Below are positions 12,207 to 23,778 of a DNA stretch of 64,000 bases, piece by piece. Position numbers and translations under genes: made by a program. The stretch's first letter is position 1. The number at the start of each line of letters is the position of its first letter. Under the pieces are notes generated by a model. The model saw only the letters and a program-made list of their open reading frames with translations. It ran no database searches and had not been told where the DNA came from. The DNA is from Paratinospora sagittata (Eukaryota > Streptophyta > Magnoliopsida > Ranunculales > Menispermaceae). The stretch spans positions 25,312,288 through 25,376,287 of the forward strand of contig CM069605.1 of the NCBI GenBank assembly GCA_035771175.1. Reading direction: 5' to 3'.

Positions 12207-12775
12207 ACACAATGTATGTATAATATATAATATATATGCTTTAATTATATAACACAATCTTAATTATGTTTTGTTTTTTTTCATTTTATATACTCTTAAT
12301 TACACACACACACATATATAATATACATACATATATATATGTCAATGTGTATGTGTAAATTTGTAATTAAGAGTATATTACACATACACATATATTTATT
12401 TTATAATAAATATAAAATATATACACGTGTATGTATAATCGAGATTAAGATTGGGCCTTCGGGTCAGGCCTTTGGACCAGGTTAACGGATAGGGCTGGGT
12501 CTAACTATATGATCTCAAACCCGTCCAATAAGTTTTGGGACCGGGCCGGGGTGGCCCATATAATAGTTGGGTCCGGGTCTGGATCGGGCCATTTATAGCG
12601 GGCTGGGTCAAGCTAATGGGCCTCGGGCAAAATTTCCACCCCTATCTCCATCACGTCACTTTCCTTTCTATTCTTTCTATCCGTTCACCCTTTTTTCCCT
12701 TTAAAAAAAACCCTTTTTTCAATAATTAAAACTAATATAATATCTACACCTAATAAATCATTAGAAACTGATATA

Positions 12776-13138
12776 TGTTGCAAATATGTTTAATATCCAA
12801 ATAGTAAATACATGTACTATACACATGTTACAAAAAGTTCAGTATACAAGTGGTATATATATCCAAGTAGTGTATCTATTCAAATGATATATGTATTCAA
12901 GTTATATATGTATACGTATACATGTATGTATACCTTGCCATATGAATCATGTGGGTTGATGGTAGCTCTCTCCCTATAAATAGGGGAGAGAGTTGAGAGC
13001 AATTGTTGTAGAGAAAAAGTGAAGAGAAAATGTATGAAAATTGTATGGCGAAATGATGGAAAATAAGAAGAGAAAATGGAGAATGAAATCTAGCATTTCT
13101 TTGAGTATTCATTGATTATTCTGATTTAGTTTACAACA
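12776..13138 (+). repeat. 5' LTR of the Ale-like copia element
   Basis: The 363-bp LTR includes the TATA-type sequence CCCTATAAATAGGGG at 12972-12986 and an AG-rich leader. It matches the split 3' LTR closely, apart from scattered substitutions and small indels. Confidence 0.88.
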
Positions 13139-13155
13139 CGTTATTAGCACGAAGG
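13139..13155 (+). promoter_or_regulatory. PBS-like site of the Ale-like element
   Basis: CGTTATTAGCACGAAGG directly follows the LTR end ACAACA. The related CGTTATCAGCACGA is common at this position in Ale-type plant copia elements and is thought to pair with an internal part of a tRNA. The T at position 7 is a likely decay change. Confidence 0.6.
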
Positions 13156-13682
13156 CTCAGCTTAATCAAGGAGTTCAATCATAAAAGGTATATTAAGGTA
13201 AAACTTCATGAATTTTTATCATGCTCATTTATTTAATGTATTTCCAATTACACTACAGTTTTTATTTTGATTTTGATTACATAGTCTGAAGCTACGTAGA
13301 GAAACTCATATAGCATGAAACTATATTGATATTTGGTTTACGTAACCTGAAGTTACGTAGAAGAATTTATAGCTTGAAACTATATATTAAGAAATAATTT
13401 TCTAGCCAAGAGCTATATTTTTCATAACCAGAAGTTATGTTATAATTTCATTTATTTATTTATTTCTCTAACATCTAACGTACCATATAATTTATATACT
13501 CTAACATTATTATAAATTTTCATGTGAAATCACATTAGTTTTGTCCACATGACCCATATATTTGTGGATTTGTAAATTAGCTTGAAGCTAATATAATGCA
13601 TTAACACTAATATTTTATTTTATTATGATTCATTACTAACATTAACGATGACTGTAACGCCCCAAAAGTCTTTTAATCTAGC

Positions 13683-15271
13683 CATAACCCATTTGTATTT
13701 TGCCCGAACTCTGTGCGTTTGCTTCATAATGTATATTAGGTGTGTATACATATTTATTATGAAGTTTTATTAAATTCTAATTGAACCAGTGAAATACCCT
13801 AATGTCACGTACGTGAGAATAGTTTATTTTGGATGAACCTAGAAATTGGCCTAATGTCACGTACGTGAGAATAGTTCATTTAGGATGAACCTAGAAATTG
13901 GCCTATTGTCACACACGTGAGAATAAACAAGTTTTGGCAGATTTTCAAGTGTGGGCCCAAATTTGTGTATTTAAGCAACCAACACCCAAAATTAGCTCAT
14001 TTGCACGTTTTTGAGCTTGGAAAAGAGGGAAAGAGGAGGAGAGGATAAAAAGTGGAGAAAAGCTAGGGTTTTGGTGATTCCTTGCTAAAATTACTCCCAA
14101 AGTATGTGTAATTTCTCCTTTTCTTCCTAAAATCTCTTTGTGGTTGTGTAAATGGGCATGATTTTGACCTAAGGATGGGTATGAACCATTGTTTGGGGGT
14201 GTTCCTAACCTAGGGTTTACTAATTTTTTCCCTTTTAAGCTTGTTTATGGAAGAAACAACCCTCTAAGACCTAGATCTACACCTAATGTGCATTTTGCAA
14301 GCACTTCACCACGTTTTTGGTGGGTGCGTGGGTTAGGGTTTTGTTGAAAACCCTTAGGGCCGAGATGTATGATAGGGATTTGGGTTGCTAGGTTGATTTG
14401 GAACCAAATGGAACCATTTTACCCAATTTCTAGCAAGAAATTGGTGGAGCTAAGTGTAATGACCCTAAACCTAGAGAATGAACATAGGGTTTTCCATCCA
14501 AGTTGCTTGCAATCTATGCTGATTTAATGGCTAAATGTGGATAATTGATTGTCCAATTTACTGATTTTGAATGATAGACAACCTAGGTGTAGTGTAAAAT
14601 TGGCCTAGGGCTTGATTTTGGGACTTTGTCCAAAATTGGGACTTTTGTTTTAAATCAAGTCAATTGATTATATTGACTTGAGACTTGTCTAATTGAACCC
14701 AAATTGAATGGAATTGTGGGTTTATAATGGTTTAGCTTTTGTTGGAATCGAATGAGTTAGTTCAATTTGACTTTATGCTCTATTGTAGAGATTTTTCCCA
14801 AATTGGGGCATATGCTATGTATTGGCTTAAATTGAGAATTTATGTGGTTTATGATCAATCTTTCATGGTTTGAATGTTAAATGGTGCTTTAACTTGGATA
14901 GCCATGAATAGGCCTAGACTAAGTATTTGTCTTGGGTTTTGAAATTGAGTTCTTATATGTGGATCAGTATGGATGTTGAGGTTGATCATGAGAAGATGAA
15001 ACTTATGATAAAGCCTAGGCATGTATGGGCCTATTAGTTGTGGAATTGATCATGTATATTGTTTATGTATGGGTATGATCATGGTGATTAACGTACGTGC
15101 ATGTGATCATGATTTACAGGATCGTGATTTGGATTTGGAATCGATGTTGATCCGTGTGTGGTTTGTAGCTTGCGTGGCTTGGTTGTGAGTAGTTCATTTT
15201 GTTTATCACTTGTGTCATCATATTAAATTATACTTGTATGTTGAATGTCATGAAATATCATTGAGAAAATG
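13683..15271 (+). repeat. Copy A of a ~1.59-kb tandem duplication
   Basis: It begins CATAACCCATTTG and ends GAGAAAATGCA. It includes a further small tandem repeat of about 60 bp around 13798-13920, built on GTCACGTACGTGAGAATAG, which copy B lacks. Confidence 0.88.
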
Positions 15272-16810
15272 CATAACCCATTTGTATTTTGCCTGAACTC
15301 TTTGTGTTTGCTTGATAATGTATATTAGGTGTGTATATGTATTTATTATGAAGTTTTATTAAACTCTAATTGAACCAGCGAAATACCCTAATGTCACGTA
15401 CGTGACAATAGTTCATTTAGGATGAACCTAGAAATTGGCCTATTGTCACACGCGTGAGAATAAACAAATTATGGCAAATTTTCAAGTGTGGCCTCAAAAT
15501 TGTGTATTTAAGCAACTAACACCCAAAATTGGCTCATTTGCACGTTTTTGAGCTTGGAAAAGAGGGAAAGAGGAGGAGAGGAGAAAAAGTGGAGAAAAGC
15601 TAGGGTTTTGGTGATTCCTTACTAAAATCTCTCCCAGGGTATGTGTAATTTCTCCTTTTCTTCCTAAAATCTTTGTGGTTGTCTAATGAGCATGATTTTG
15701 ACCTAAGGATGGGTATGAACCATGGTTAGGGAGTGTTCCTAACTTAGGGTTTACTGAATTTTACCCTTTTAAGCTTGTTTATGGTAGAAACAAACCTCTA
15801 AGACCTAGATCTACACCTAATGTGCATTTTGCAAGCACTTCACCACGTTTTTGGTGGGTGCGTGGGTTAGAGTTTTGTTGAAAACCCTTAGGGCCGAGAT
15901 GTATGATAGGGATTTGGGTTGCTAGGTTGATTTGGAACCCAATGACACCATTTTCCCCAATTTCTAGCAAGAAATTGGTGGAGCTAAGTGTAACGACCCT
16001 AAACCTAGAGAATGAACATAGGGTTTTTCATCTAAGTTGCTTGCAATCTATGTTGACTTAATGGCTAAATGAGGATCATTGATAGTCCAATTTACTAATT
16101 TTGAATGGTGGAAAACCTAGGTGTAGTGTAAAATTGGCCTAGGGCTTGATTTTGGGACTTTGTCCAAAATTGGGACTTTTGACCTAAATCAAGTCAATTG
16201 ATTAAATTGACTTGAGACTTGTCTAATTGAACCCAAATTGAATGGAATTGTGGGTTTATAATGGTTAGAGTTTTGTTGGAATTGAATGAGTTAGTTCAAT
16301 TTGACTCTATGCCCTATTATAGAGATTTTTTCCAAATTGGGGCATATGCTATGTATTGGCTTAAATTTTGAATTTATGTGGTTTATGATCAATCTTTCAT
16401 GGTTTGAATGTTAAATGGTGCTTTAACTTGGATAACCATGAATAGGCCTAGACTAAGTATTTGTCTTGGGTTTTGAAATTAAGTTCTTATATGTGGATTA
16501 GTATGGATGTTGAGGTTGATCATGAGAACATGAAACTTATGATAAGGCCTAGGCATGTATGGGCCTATTAGTTGTGGAATTTATCATGTATATTGTTTAT
16601 GTATGGGTATGATCATGGTGATTGATGTACGTGCATGTGATCCTGATTTACAGGATCTTGATTTGAATTTGAAATCGGTGTTGATCCGTGTGTGGATTGT
16701 AGCTTGCGTGGCTTGGTTGGGAGTAGTTGTTCATTTTGTTTATCACTTGTGTCATCACATTAAATTATACTTGTATGTTGAATGTCATGAAATATCATTG
16801 AGAAAATGCA
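15272..16810 (+). repeat. Copy B of the ~1.59-kb tandem duplication
   Basis: It begins CATAACCCATTTG directly after copy A and ends at the same GAGAAAATGCA motif, after which the LTR continues as unique sequence. The two copies are clearly diverged by scattered substitutions and indels, so the duplication is not recent. Confidence 0.88.
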
Positions 16811-17892
16811 TGTGTTTATTATGTTTTGAAATGGCATGCATTGAAACTCTAGAGGGCTTTAGATGTTCCAAGCTAAGTTCCCTAGATGTTGCGATATCTA
16901 GGAGGCTTGTACATGTCGCCAAACTGACTTTTCTAGAAGGCAGAGGCAGAATCTTCTATAAATGAAGGTTAAGGGTATGAGGCTGACATACCCAAAGGCG
17001 GTAGAGTATCTAATACCTCGCCAGGCTAGATCATTTCACTAAGGCTAAAAGTGAATGATCAGGATGAGATGACCCTAGGGTGCAAGTTATACTTCAATAT
17101 GGGAGGACCGACTTACAGTCTATAAATATAACTAAGGGTCGGTGGAGTTTTGAAATGTACATGAAATGGTTGAATGCTTATTTTACTATGTGTTTTGTGT
17201 TTCACATACTTATGAGCATTATTTCATGCATGTGCATAATATATGGCTTTTATGATATATAATTGATGGCACAATTGAACACAGTTGACTGGGCATAGTT
17301 GGCTCACCCACTCACTCTCTTTTTAGGTCCTTCAGATAAGGGCAAAGGCATTGCATTTACTTAAGGGCCTAGCCACTGGAAAGCTAGGGACATCTTGATG
17401 TGAGTCTAGGTTTTGTGTATGGTGATGGATGTCTTCTTCTACATATGTATATCTTTTGTTTATTTTGATACATATGTAATCTATAACACTTGTTAAACCT
17501 AAATGGTGAGGGTTTTTGTATGTTGTTGTATATTGGCCCTGGGCCTTGGACATTTGATGATGATGAGTCTGGGCATGTTTCCTTAGACTATCTTGGTTTA
17601 TTTTGATGATTATGATCATTGTCTTCTGCTTATTGGGAGATCATTATTATTTTGATTAATGTGGATGTTTATGATGATTTTAGAACTGTTAGTCTATCAG
17701 GTGGTTGTTGTTTGTTGAAAAATAATAAAATGGGGACTTTATGGAGAGTCTGGTTGAGGCTGGTAGGGTCTTGATCATCCCATGGGATGATTTGGGGTGG
17801 TCGTGGATGCCTACGCTAGACGTCCCGCCTCGGCATTCTGCACGCCGATCCTTGAGAGATGGCGGTCTGGGGTGTGGGGTCGCCACATTGAC

Positions 17893-19913
17893 ACTAACAT
17901 TTTAGTTTATTATGATGATTACTGACATTAACGTTGACACTAACATTTTATTTTATTGTGATGCATTATTATACTAACATTGACACTAAGACTAACAGTG
18001 ACATTAACTTTTCCTTTTATTATGATGCATTAATATACTAACTTTTTCTTTTATTATTGAATAATTATTTATGATTAATTGGTTATTTTAATTATTTAAT
18101 TAATTTTGAAGATTTAACATTTTGAACTATGGACAAGAAGACATAACCTGAAGTTTATTGACATCTCATGACAAAAACTCATAGCTTTTTATTTAAAGGT
18201 TCATCACAATTAATTGTACTTGAGTTGCAATATTACAATCATATGGACTCAAAGTTCATTATGGCCAAATGACTAAATGCACTTGATGTTGCAATATTAA
18301 AGTTTCATGAGATAAATTGTATATTTGAAGAAAACATATTTGAGAAGATAAATTATCTCGCATGTGCTCTTGAAGAAGCAATACAAAGACTGTTAAAATC
18401 TTCTCAAGAAATTTTTTGATGAAAATCACTATGCTCATCGACTTAAATTTTATATCATTCCCCGAAGTGAATGCTACTTTAATGATCATGAATATGACTT
18501 ATAACGAAGGCCATGATCATGGATGAGAAAATTAATATGGCAAATGCCATAATTAAAATTATTATAAAAACCATGATGATTATAATTTTGAATATGGTTA
18601 CAACTATCTATTTGAAACAAATTTATTCCGTTCCACCAGAAGTTGAGTAATCCTATCGTAACACAAGATAAATGTTTATCTATGTGCTTGCTTTAGGTGT
18701 GGAATGAAAAGAATTTGTGATGTACCTGTTGTATATCAAATATCTCAATAAACAAAAAGAGGTTAAATTGAAAATATATTCATGGCTCTAGAAGAGTGAA
18801 TATTATGTTGTCAAATGAAACAAAATTTTTATATTTGTAATGCCTTATAATATATCAGATCTAGAAGATCTTGGTAGATTTTAAAGATATCTAAAATGAT
18901 AGATATCATATATTTAAAGAATATGTTTATATTGCTTGAAAATGTTTAGAAAGGCTTATTGCTTGAATTATTGGCTTATTATGATATTATGAGGTTAATT
19001 GAAAGGATATTGTGATCAAGAACTGGAAGTTCTTTGACACAATATATTTATATTTTGCCACAACTTGCCAAGTCTCTGGGACATCAATGATACTTTAAAT
19101 AATGACATCATTTGGCCAAGTTTCATCTATTTATATGTCTACCTTATAATTGCCCAAAGTTTTGAGATACTTTTAGAAAAAGTATTAGTATAACGTTAGA
19201 TGATCACAATAGTAATATGAAGTGTATTCGTAATAGTATTGAAAATTCAATTATTGGAATGATTATTCAATGAAATTGAAAGTTGCTGAAAAATGGCCGA
19301 AAATTAGGCAAACTCTAATCATTCAATTAGAAATAGTGCATTAAGTTAATAACTTTATAAACAACTTTAGCCCTCATCATTTTGCATCTCAATGCAAAAG
19401 AAGGAAGTTTTTGTAGGCAATGGCGCAAAACCGATCTAATACCTGTGGAACGGAAGGTGATGGATCTAATGTGACCACCAATCACATCCAAAAGATGTGG
19501 AAGATATGTTCACCAGAAGAGTAAGGGATCCAATGGTGATGGATCCTCTAATAAATACTCTAATAAATAATCTGTATAATCATGGGGTGGAGCGACCAAT
19601 CTTAGATGAAGTAGAAAGACTGTTTATGGAAATTCGAGAGATATATGCGTGGCATTGGACACAACAACAAACAAGCACATTAATGGTGCTTTCGGTCATG
19701 ATCGGTAACCCAATTATTAGGGTCATAGTACAACATGTATCCAGATAATATTTGCCAGAATATGTATTCGACAATTTTTGGCACGGACTTTGGGGGTCTG
19801 GGTTGCCCATATTAGTTGTATATAAGTATGACTAAGTGTGCATCACAACTATGTAAATCCATATCAACATAAATAAATATATTATTGATAAATAATAAGG
19901 AATACATTGAGTT
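17893..19913 (+). other. Degraded internal region of the Ale-like element
   Basis: AT-rich sequence in element orientation, full of stops, with short runs typical of decayed copia gag/pol but no motif I can assign. The 83-codon frame at 19497-19748 contains a possible Ser/Gly-rich linker remnant but no domain. I call no gene here. Confidence 0.4.
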
Positions 19914-20752
19914 TTAGTGATCTGACTTGCCCCCAGAACTTGAAGCTAGTTGGATCAAAAGTTGATCTCGCTCCTCACGGAGCTCTATGTTCTCCTCCAA
20001 CACACGGTCAAGGGAATCTCCTAGACCAATACCTTCTTGTTGTAGGACATAGTTTTCCTGCAGTAACCCCACAATCTCTCGCTACAAATCACTAGTCTCC
20101 TAATGAAGAACGACAGTCTCTTGCTTTAATATCTCGTTCTCATCAGTTAAAGTCTTCATCAAATATTTCGTAAATGCTACTTTATTATCTCTATCATTAA
20201 CTTGTTCAATCAAGGTCTCTACCTCTTTTTCGAGATAGATAACCCTCTGTTTGAGTTGTGCCAAATTTTTTAACTCTAAGGAAAGAATATGGTATATAAA
20301 AGTTTCCTAGAAAAGAGAAAAAATAAATTTTAGTTCAAAAATAAATAAAAAAATAAAATAATAATAATAATAATTACCTTAGAAAGTTGGGACAAAGGTT
20401 TAAGCGAGCGTTCCTCAAGAGATAGAGAAAAATATTTTTCGACCTTAGCTTTAAGAATATCTATAGTAAGATCATCATAGTTTAGCACAGTGAAACCAGA
20501 CAAAGATTTCACGTCATCTTCCTCATTGGAAGATTTGACTACATCGGTTTGATTAGAAGATCAGACCGTAGCAGAGGAAGAACTAACTTTAGGACCCCTA
20601 CGAGGAGGTTTTGCTCTGGGAGGTCGCTGAATCGATTTCTTTTTCTTAACTTTCTCTAAAGGAGAACCCGGTACAATAATGGTTGTCAGCAAGTCGGTGT
20701 TAGGATTAGAACTAGTTCCCTCTTTGCCCTTGGCACCAGTTAACAAATCCAT
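19914..20752 (-). pseudogene. Intron-containing coiled-coil pseudogene, antisense in the copia element
   Basis: Start ATG is at 20752. Exon 1 (20752-20378) is 125 codons in phase 0, with a basic, Lys/Pro/Arg-rich segment and an acidic segment. The intron (20377-20307, 71 bp) has a clean GTAATT donor, a T-rich tract and a TTTTCTAG acceptor. Exon 2 (20306-19914) reads as a long Glu/Lys/Leu-rich coiled coil and ends in TAA. Three in-frame stops (one TGA in exon 1, two TAGs in exon 2) break it. I do not recognise the family. A spliced gene on the opposite strand to the retroelement suggests a captured or inserted host-gene fragment, or an antisense accessory ORF of the element. Confidence 0.6.
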
Positions 20753-22436
20753 TTTACTCTAACTATCACAAATTGTACTGTAGCAATGAGCCCTTATTCT
20801 TTTACCGTTCAGTTTAAATAAAGAAATTATAAAGAAACAAGTGCAGTTGCACATGTAATATTTTAAGATAGATGACATCGACACAACAAAAATTATGCCG
20901 ATATGACAATTGGTGTCTATTCTTTTTGAAAAATTTGTCACCAACAAATATAATATTGGTAACACAACGACATGTCACAAGTCATTAAGAGTATAACAAT
21001 TATGGTATGTTGTACAAAGTAAATGACAATAATTACTGTACGATATGACATACTATACAAACTAAATTACGTTGATCATAAATACTTTTGCTCAATATAT
21101 AGCAATTTTCTTACCATTAGGGGGAGAAATAGCCAATTCCAAAAGAATTGTGCGCAAAATTGCTAGAATGCAATACAAGCTAGTGTAAGGAAATCCTCTT
21201 ACATTCAGGGGGAGAAAAAAAAATGTCAAAAGAATGACATGTAAAATTTTTTGACAGACAACATAAGTTATAAGCTAATGTGAACTAGAAGTTCAAATGA
21301 TAAGTTAAAGTAAATGATAAATTCACATGATCCATCATATGCAAAAGAATTTATAAATTAGTTAACTGATATATTCATCTTTAGTCCCTGAAGGACAATT
21401 TAGAAATGACACACCTGAAATGTGGTTGACCAATCAAATCAAAGTACACAACTTTCTAAAAGAGGAAGTTATATGCAAATGATTGATAACTATATAAGCA
21501 TTCCGAAACAAGAATGGATTGACAAATAAATATACCATAAAAGGTATACAAGTATCTCTGAAGAGATATAAATTGAGAAATAAACATACTTTGAAGAGGT
21601 ATGAGAATCTCCTGAAGAGATATGAATTGAAGAATAAATTTGTAATCTGTTTATATTTAAATCCATTCATATTTGAAAACTATGGAATGAAAATAATATT
21701 GCTCCTGATAATATTTTAAAGTGTACTTTTGATATTATGGGATCCCAAACCATATAAGAATGTCGACATTGAAAAAGTAGAAAAGAGCAAGATCAAATAT
21801 AGCTAAACTCATTGAAAAATAGAGAGCTATCTGAACCAGAAATTTTAATACCTAAAGAGGTAAATCATATTAGATATACAAGTGGAAATATATTAATCCA
21901 TGGATAATTATGTTATATGTGAAAATCTCTAAAGGATTTATGAGTTATACTTGAAGCTTCAAAATGATGATCCCTGAAGGATCTGAAAGGCCTGAAATAC
22001 GTACTGCATTAATATTTATATTGATCAATATGCATATATATTTTCATAATTGTATAAGTGCGCATTCTAACAATCATATTTGCATATGCACTTTATTCAT
22101 TTCATTGTTGCATATGTTAAGACTTTTGAAAAGTTTATTAGAATATATTTATCAAGGGGAAATTTGAGATAAAGATCCTGAAAAATTAATTTTTTGTCTC
22201 GGCCTGCAAATTGAGAATTTTCCAAGTGAGATTCTTGTCCATTTATCAAATATATTAAAAAAAAATTTAAAGAAATTTCATCTGGACAAGAATATCCATT
22301 AGACTCCCCAATATTGTGAGATCATTGAAAAGTGAATAAAGATGATATTCACTTTCATTAAAACAATGAAGAGCTAGCTAGTCTTGAAGTACCATGTCTG
22401 GATGCAATAGATGCTCTTATATAAAAAATTGTTTTC
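20753..22436 (+). other. Degraded internal region, no gene recognised
   Basis: AT-rich sequence of the copia element with many stops. There is a local repeat of a segment built on GAAGAGATATGAA/GAAGAGGTATGA (about 21555-21640). The short open frames show no conserved motif. Confidence 0.4.
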
Positions 22437-23060
22437 TTGCAGGATATAGCTCTACACCAGATTAAAATGGTGCTAAGAATGCATTATGTTATCTCCAAGA
22501 AAACAAGCAATACTAGTTTATCTTATTCAAGAAAGATAAAGATAAAACTGGTTGAATATGTAAATGCTAAATATTTGTCAGACCCCTACCATACTCGATC
22601 CCAAGCACAATCTCACTTATAGTGATATTGTCATATTATGGAGATCTGTGAAGCAGACAATAGTTGCTACATCTTCAAATCATCCAGAAAAAGTATCGCG
22701 ACTCCTGAAACAAGTAAAAAAATGTGTATGGATTACATAAATGATCTTAAATCAGAGGATGTCTTACAGTGTTATAAGAAGATAATACAACATGTATTGC
22801 GCAATAATGAAAAGCTTATATTGAAGCCAATAAAGCTAGATATATTTCACAAAAAGGTTTTCTTCACACATGAGCTACAAAAGAATGATAAATAAGATTG
22901 AGCAACTTATTTATCAAAGTTTTGCCAATTACAAAGAAGATTATATACAATATTGAGATGCATCAACTCAAAGATATTTCTGGCAAAGAAACAGAACTGA
23001 ATTCTCCCATGTCATCTTGAGAGGAGAATTAAAAAGGAATTATTATTTAGTGTATTGTAC
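22437..23060 (+). pseudogene. Ale-like copia RNase H and pol C-terminus, degraded
   Basis: Read in three frames, this shows the order of a copia pol end: KLVEYVNAKYLSDPYHTRSQ near 22550 (RNase H motif of the LVGYADAGYLSDPHKARSQ type), WRSVKQTIVATSSNH near 22645, CVWIT near 22730, FFTHELQKNDK near 22860, and the usual C-terminal run before the 3' LTR. Frameshifts and stops separate every segment. In an intact element RNase H removes the RNA strand during reverse transcription. Confidence 0.75.
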
Positions 23061-23239
23061 TTTTTTTTTCCTTCGCTATGGTTTTGTCCCACTAGGTTTT
23101 CCTAGCAAGGTTTTTAATGAGGCAGTCCTAACAATATCAGGGTCCAATAGAATATTATACTATTTTTCCTTCACTAAAATTTTTCCGCTGGGTTCTCTCT
23201 AGTAAGATTTTAACGAGGCATATTCTACAATGATGAATA

Positions 23240-23252
23240 TTTAAAGGGGGAG
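23240..23252 (+). promoter_or_regulatory. Polypurine tract of the Ale-like element
   Basis: AAAGGGGGAG immediately precedes the 3' LTR start TGTTGTAAAT. It would prime plus-strand DNA synthesis in an active element. Confidence 0.8.
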
Positions 23253-23347
23253 TGTTGTAAATATGTTGAATATCCAAATAGTAAATACATGTACTATACA
23301 CATGTTACAAGAAGTACAATATACAAGTTGTAATACCCTGTATTTCA

Positions 23348-23387
<40 letters not shown>

Positions 23388-23416
23388 ACTATTTGAAATT
23401 TTTACTATTTGGGCAA

Positions 23417-23762
23417 CGCCCGAACGTTCTGGCAGGCGCCTGAACGTTCTGGCATGGCGCCTGAACGTTCTGGCAGGCGCCTGAACGTTCTGGCATGGCG
23501 CCTGAACGTTCTGGCAGGCGCCTGAACGTTCTGGCATGGCGCCAGAACGTTCAGGCGCCATGCCAGAACGTTCAGGCGCCTGCCAGAACGTTCAGGCGCC
23601 CTGCCAGAACGTTCAGGCGCCTGCCAGAACGTTCAGGCGCCTGCCAGAACGTTCAGGCGCCTGCCAGAACGTTCAGGCGCCATGCCAGAACGTTCAGGCG
23701 CCTGCCAGAACGTTCAGGCGCCATGCCAGAACGTTCAGGCGCCTGCCAGAACGTTCAGGCGC
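23417..23762 (+). repeat. 17-copy GAACGTTC array in the 5' LTR U3
   Basis: Units of 20 or 21 bp, each with GAACGTTC plus GGCGCC and TGCCA. The first six units read CTGAACGTTCTGG; the last eleven are in the opposite orientation, CAGAACGTTCAGG. The switch falls at about 23538-23545. The array stops about 10 bp before the TATA box. Confidence 0.95.
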
Positions 23763-23769
23763 AAAAATC

Positions 23770-23778
23770 TCTATATAA
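23770..23778 (+). promoter_or_regulatory. TATA box of the Tekay 5' LTR
   Basis: CTATATAAG lies directly after the array. Transcription of the element should start about 30 bp downstream. The same site is at 33444-33452 in the 3' LTR, from where transcripts could read into flanking DNA. Confidence 0.75.

Larger units (their letters stand above)
10082..12644. mobile_element. Non-autonomous hAT-like DNA transposon
   Basis: The element starts TAAGGGTGACAATTT and ends with the inverted counterpart of TAGGGGTGGAAATTT. It is flanked by perfect 8-bp duplications TCTCCATC (10074-10081 and 12645-12652). Eight-base duplications with TAGGGGTG-type termini indicate the hAT superfamily. Subterminal regions of about 200 bp are GC-rich with many GGGCC/GGCCC and GGTCGGG motifs in both orientations, the usual layout of transposase-binding subterminal repeats. 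The interior is extremely AT-rich and has no transposase frame, so movement would need a transposase supplied elsewhere. Confidence 0.85.
13653..17887 (+). mobile_element. Solo LTR (Tekay-like) with internal duplication
   Basis: A TG...CA unit starts TGTAACGCCC and ends GGTCGCCACA, flanked by ATGAC (13648-13652) and TTGAC (17888-17892), one mismatch. It has no internal domain. It is 4235 bp because a segment of about 1.59 kb is present twice in tandem; without it the LTR would be about 2.65 kb, like its relatives. The open frame of 136 codons at 16555-16965 lies in LTR sequence and has no recognisable product. Confidence 0.85.

Noticed and set aside
16555..16965. 136-codon plus-strand frame (MYGPISCGIYHVYCL...)
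   Set aside because: It lies inside a solo LTR, part of it is duplicated in copy A with other frames, and it has no recognisable domain.
23417..23762. Possible CRISPR-like array (regular short repeats)
   Set aside because: The units are contiguous with no unique spacers, the host is a plant, and the array lies in an LTR.
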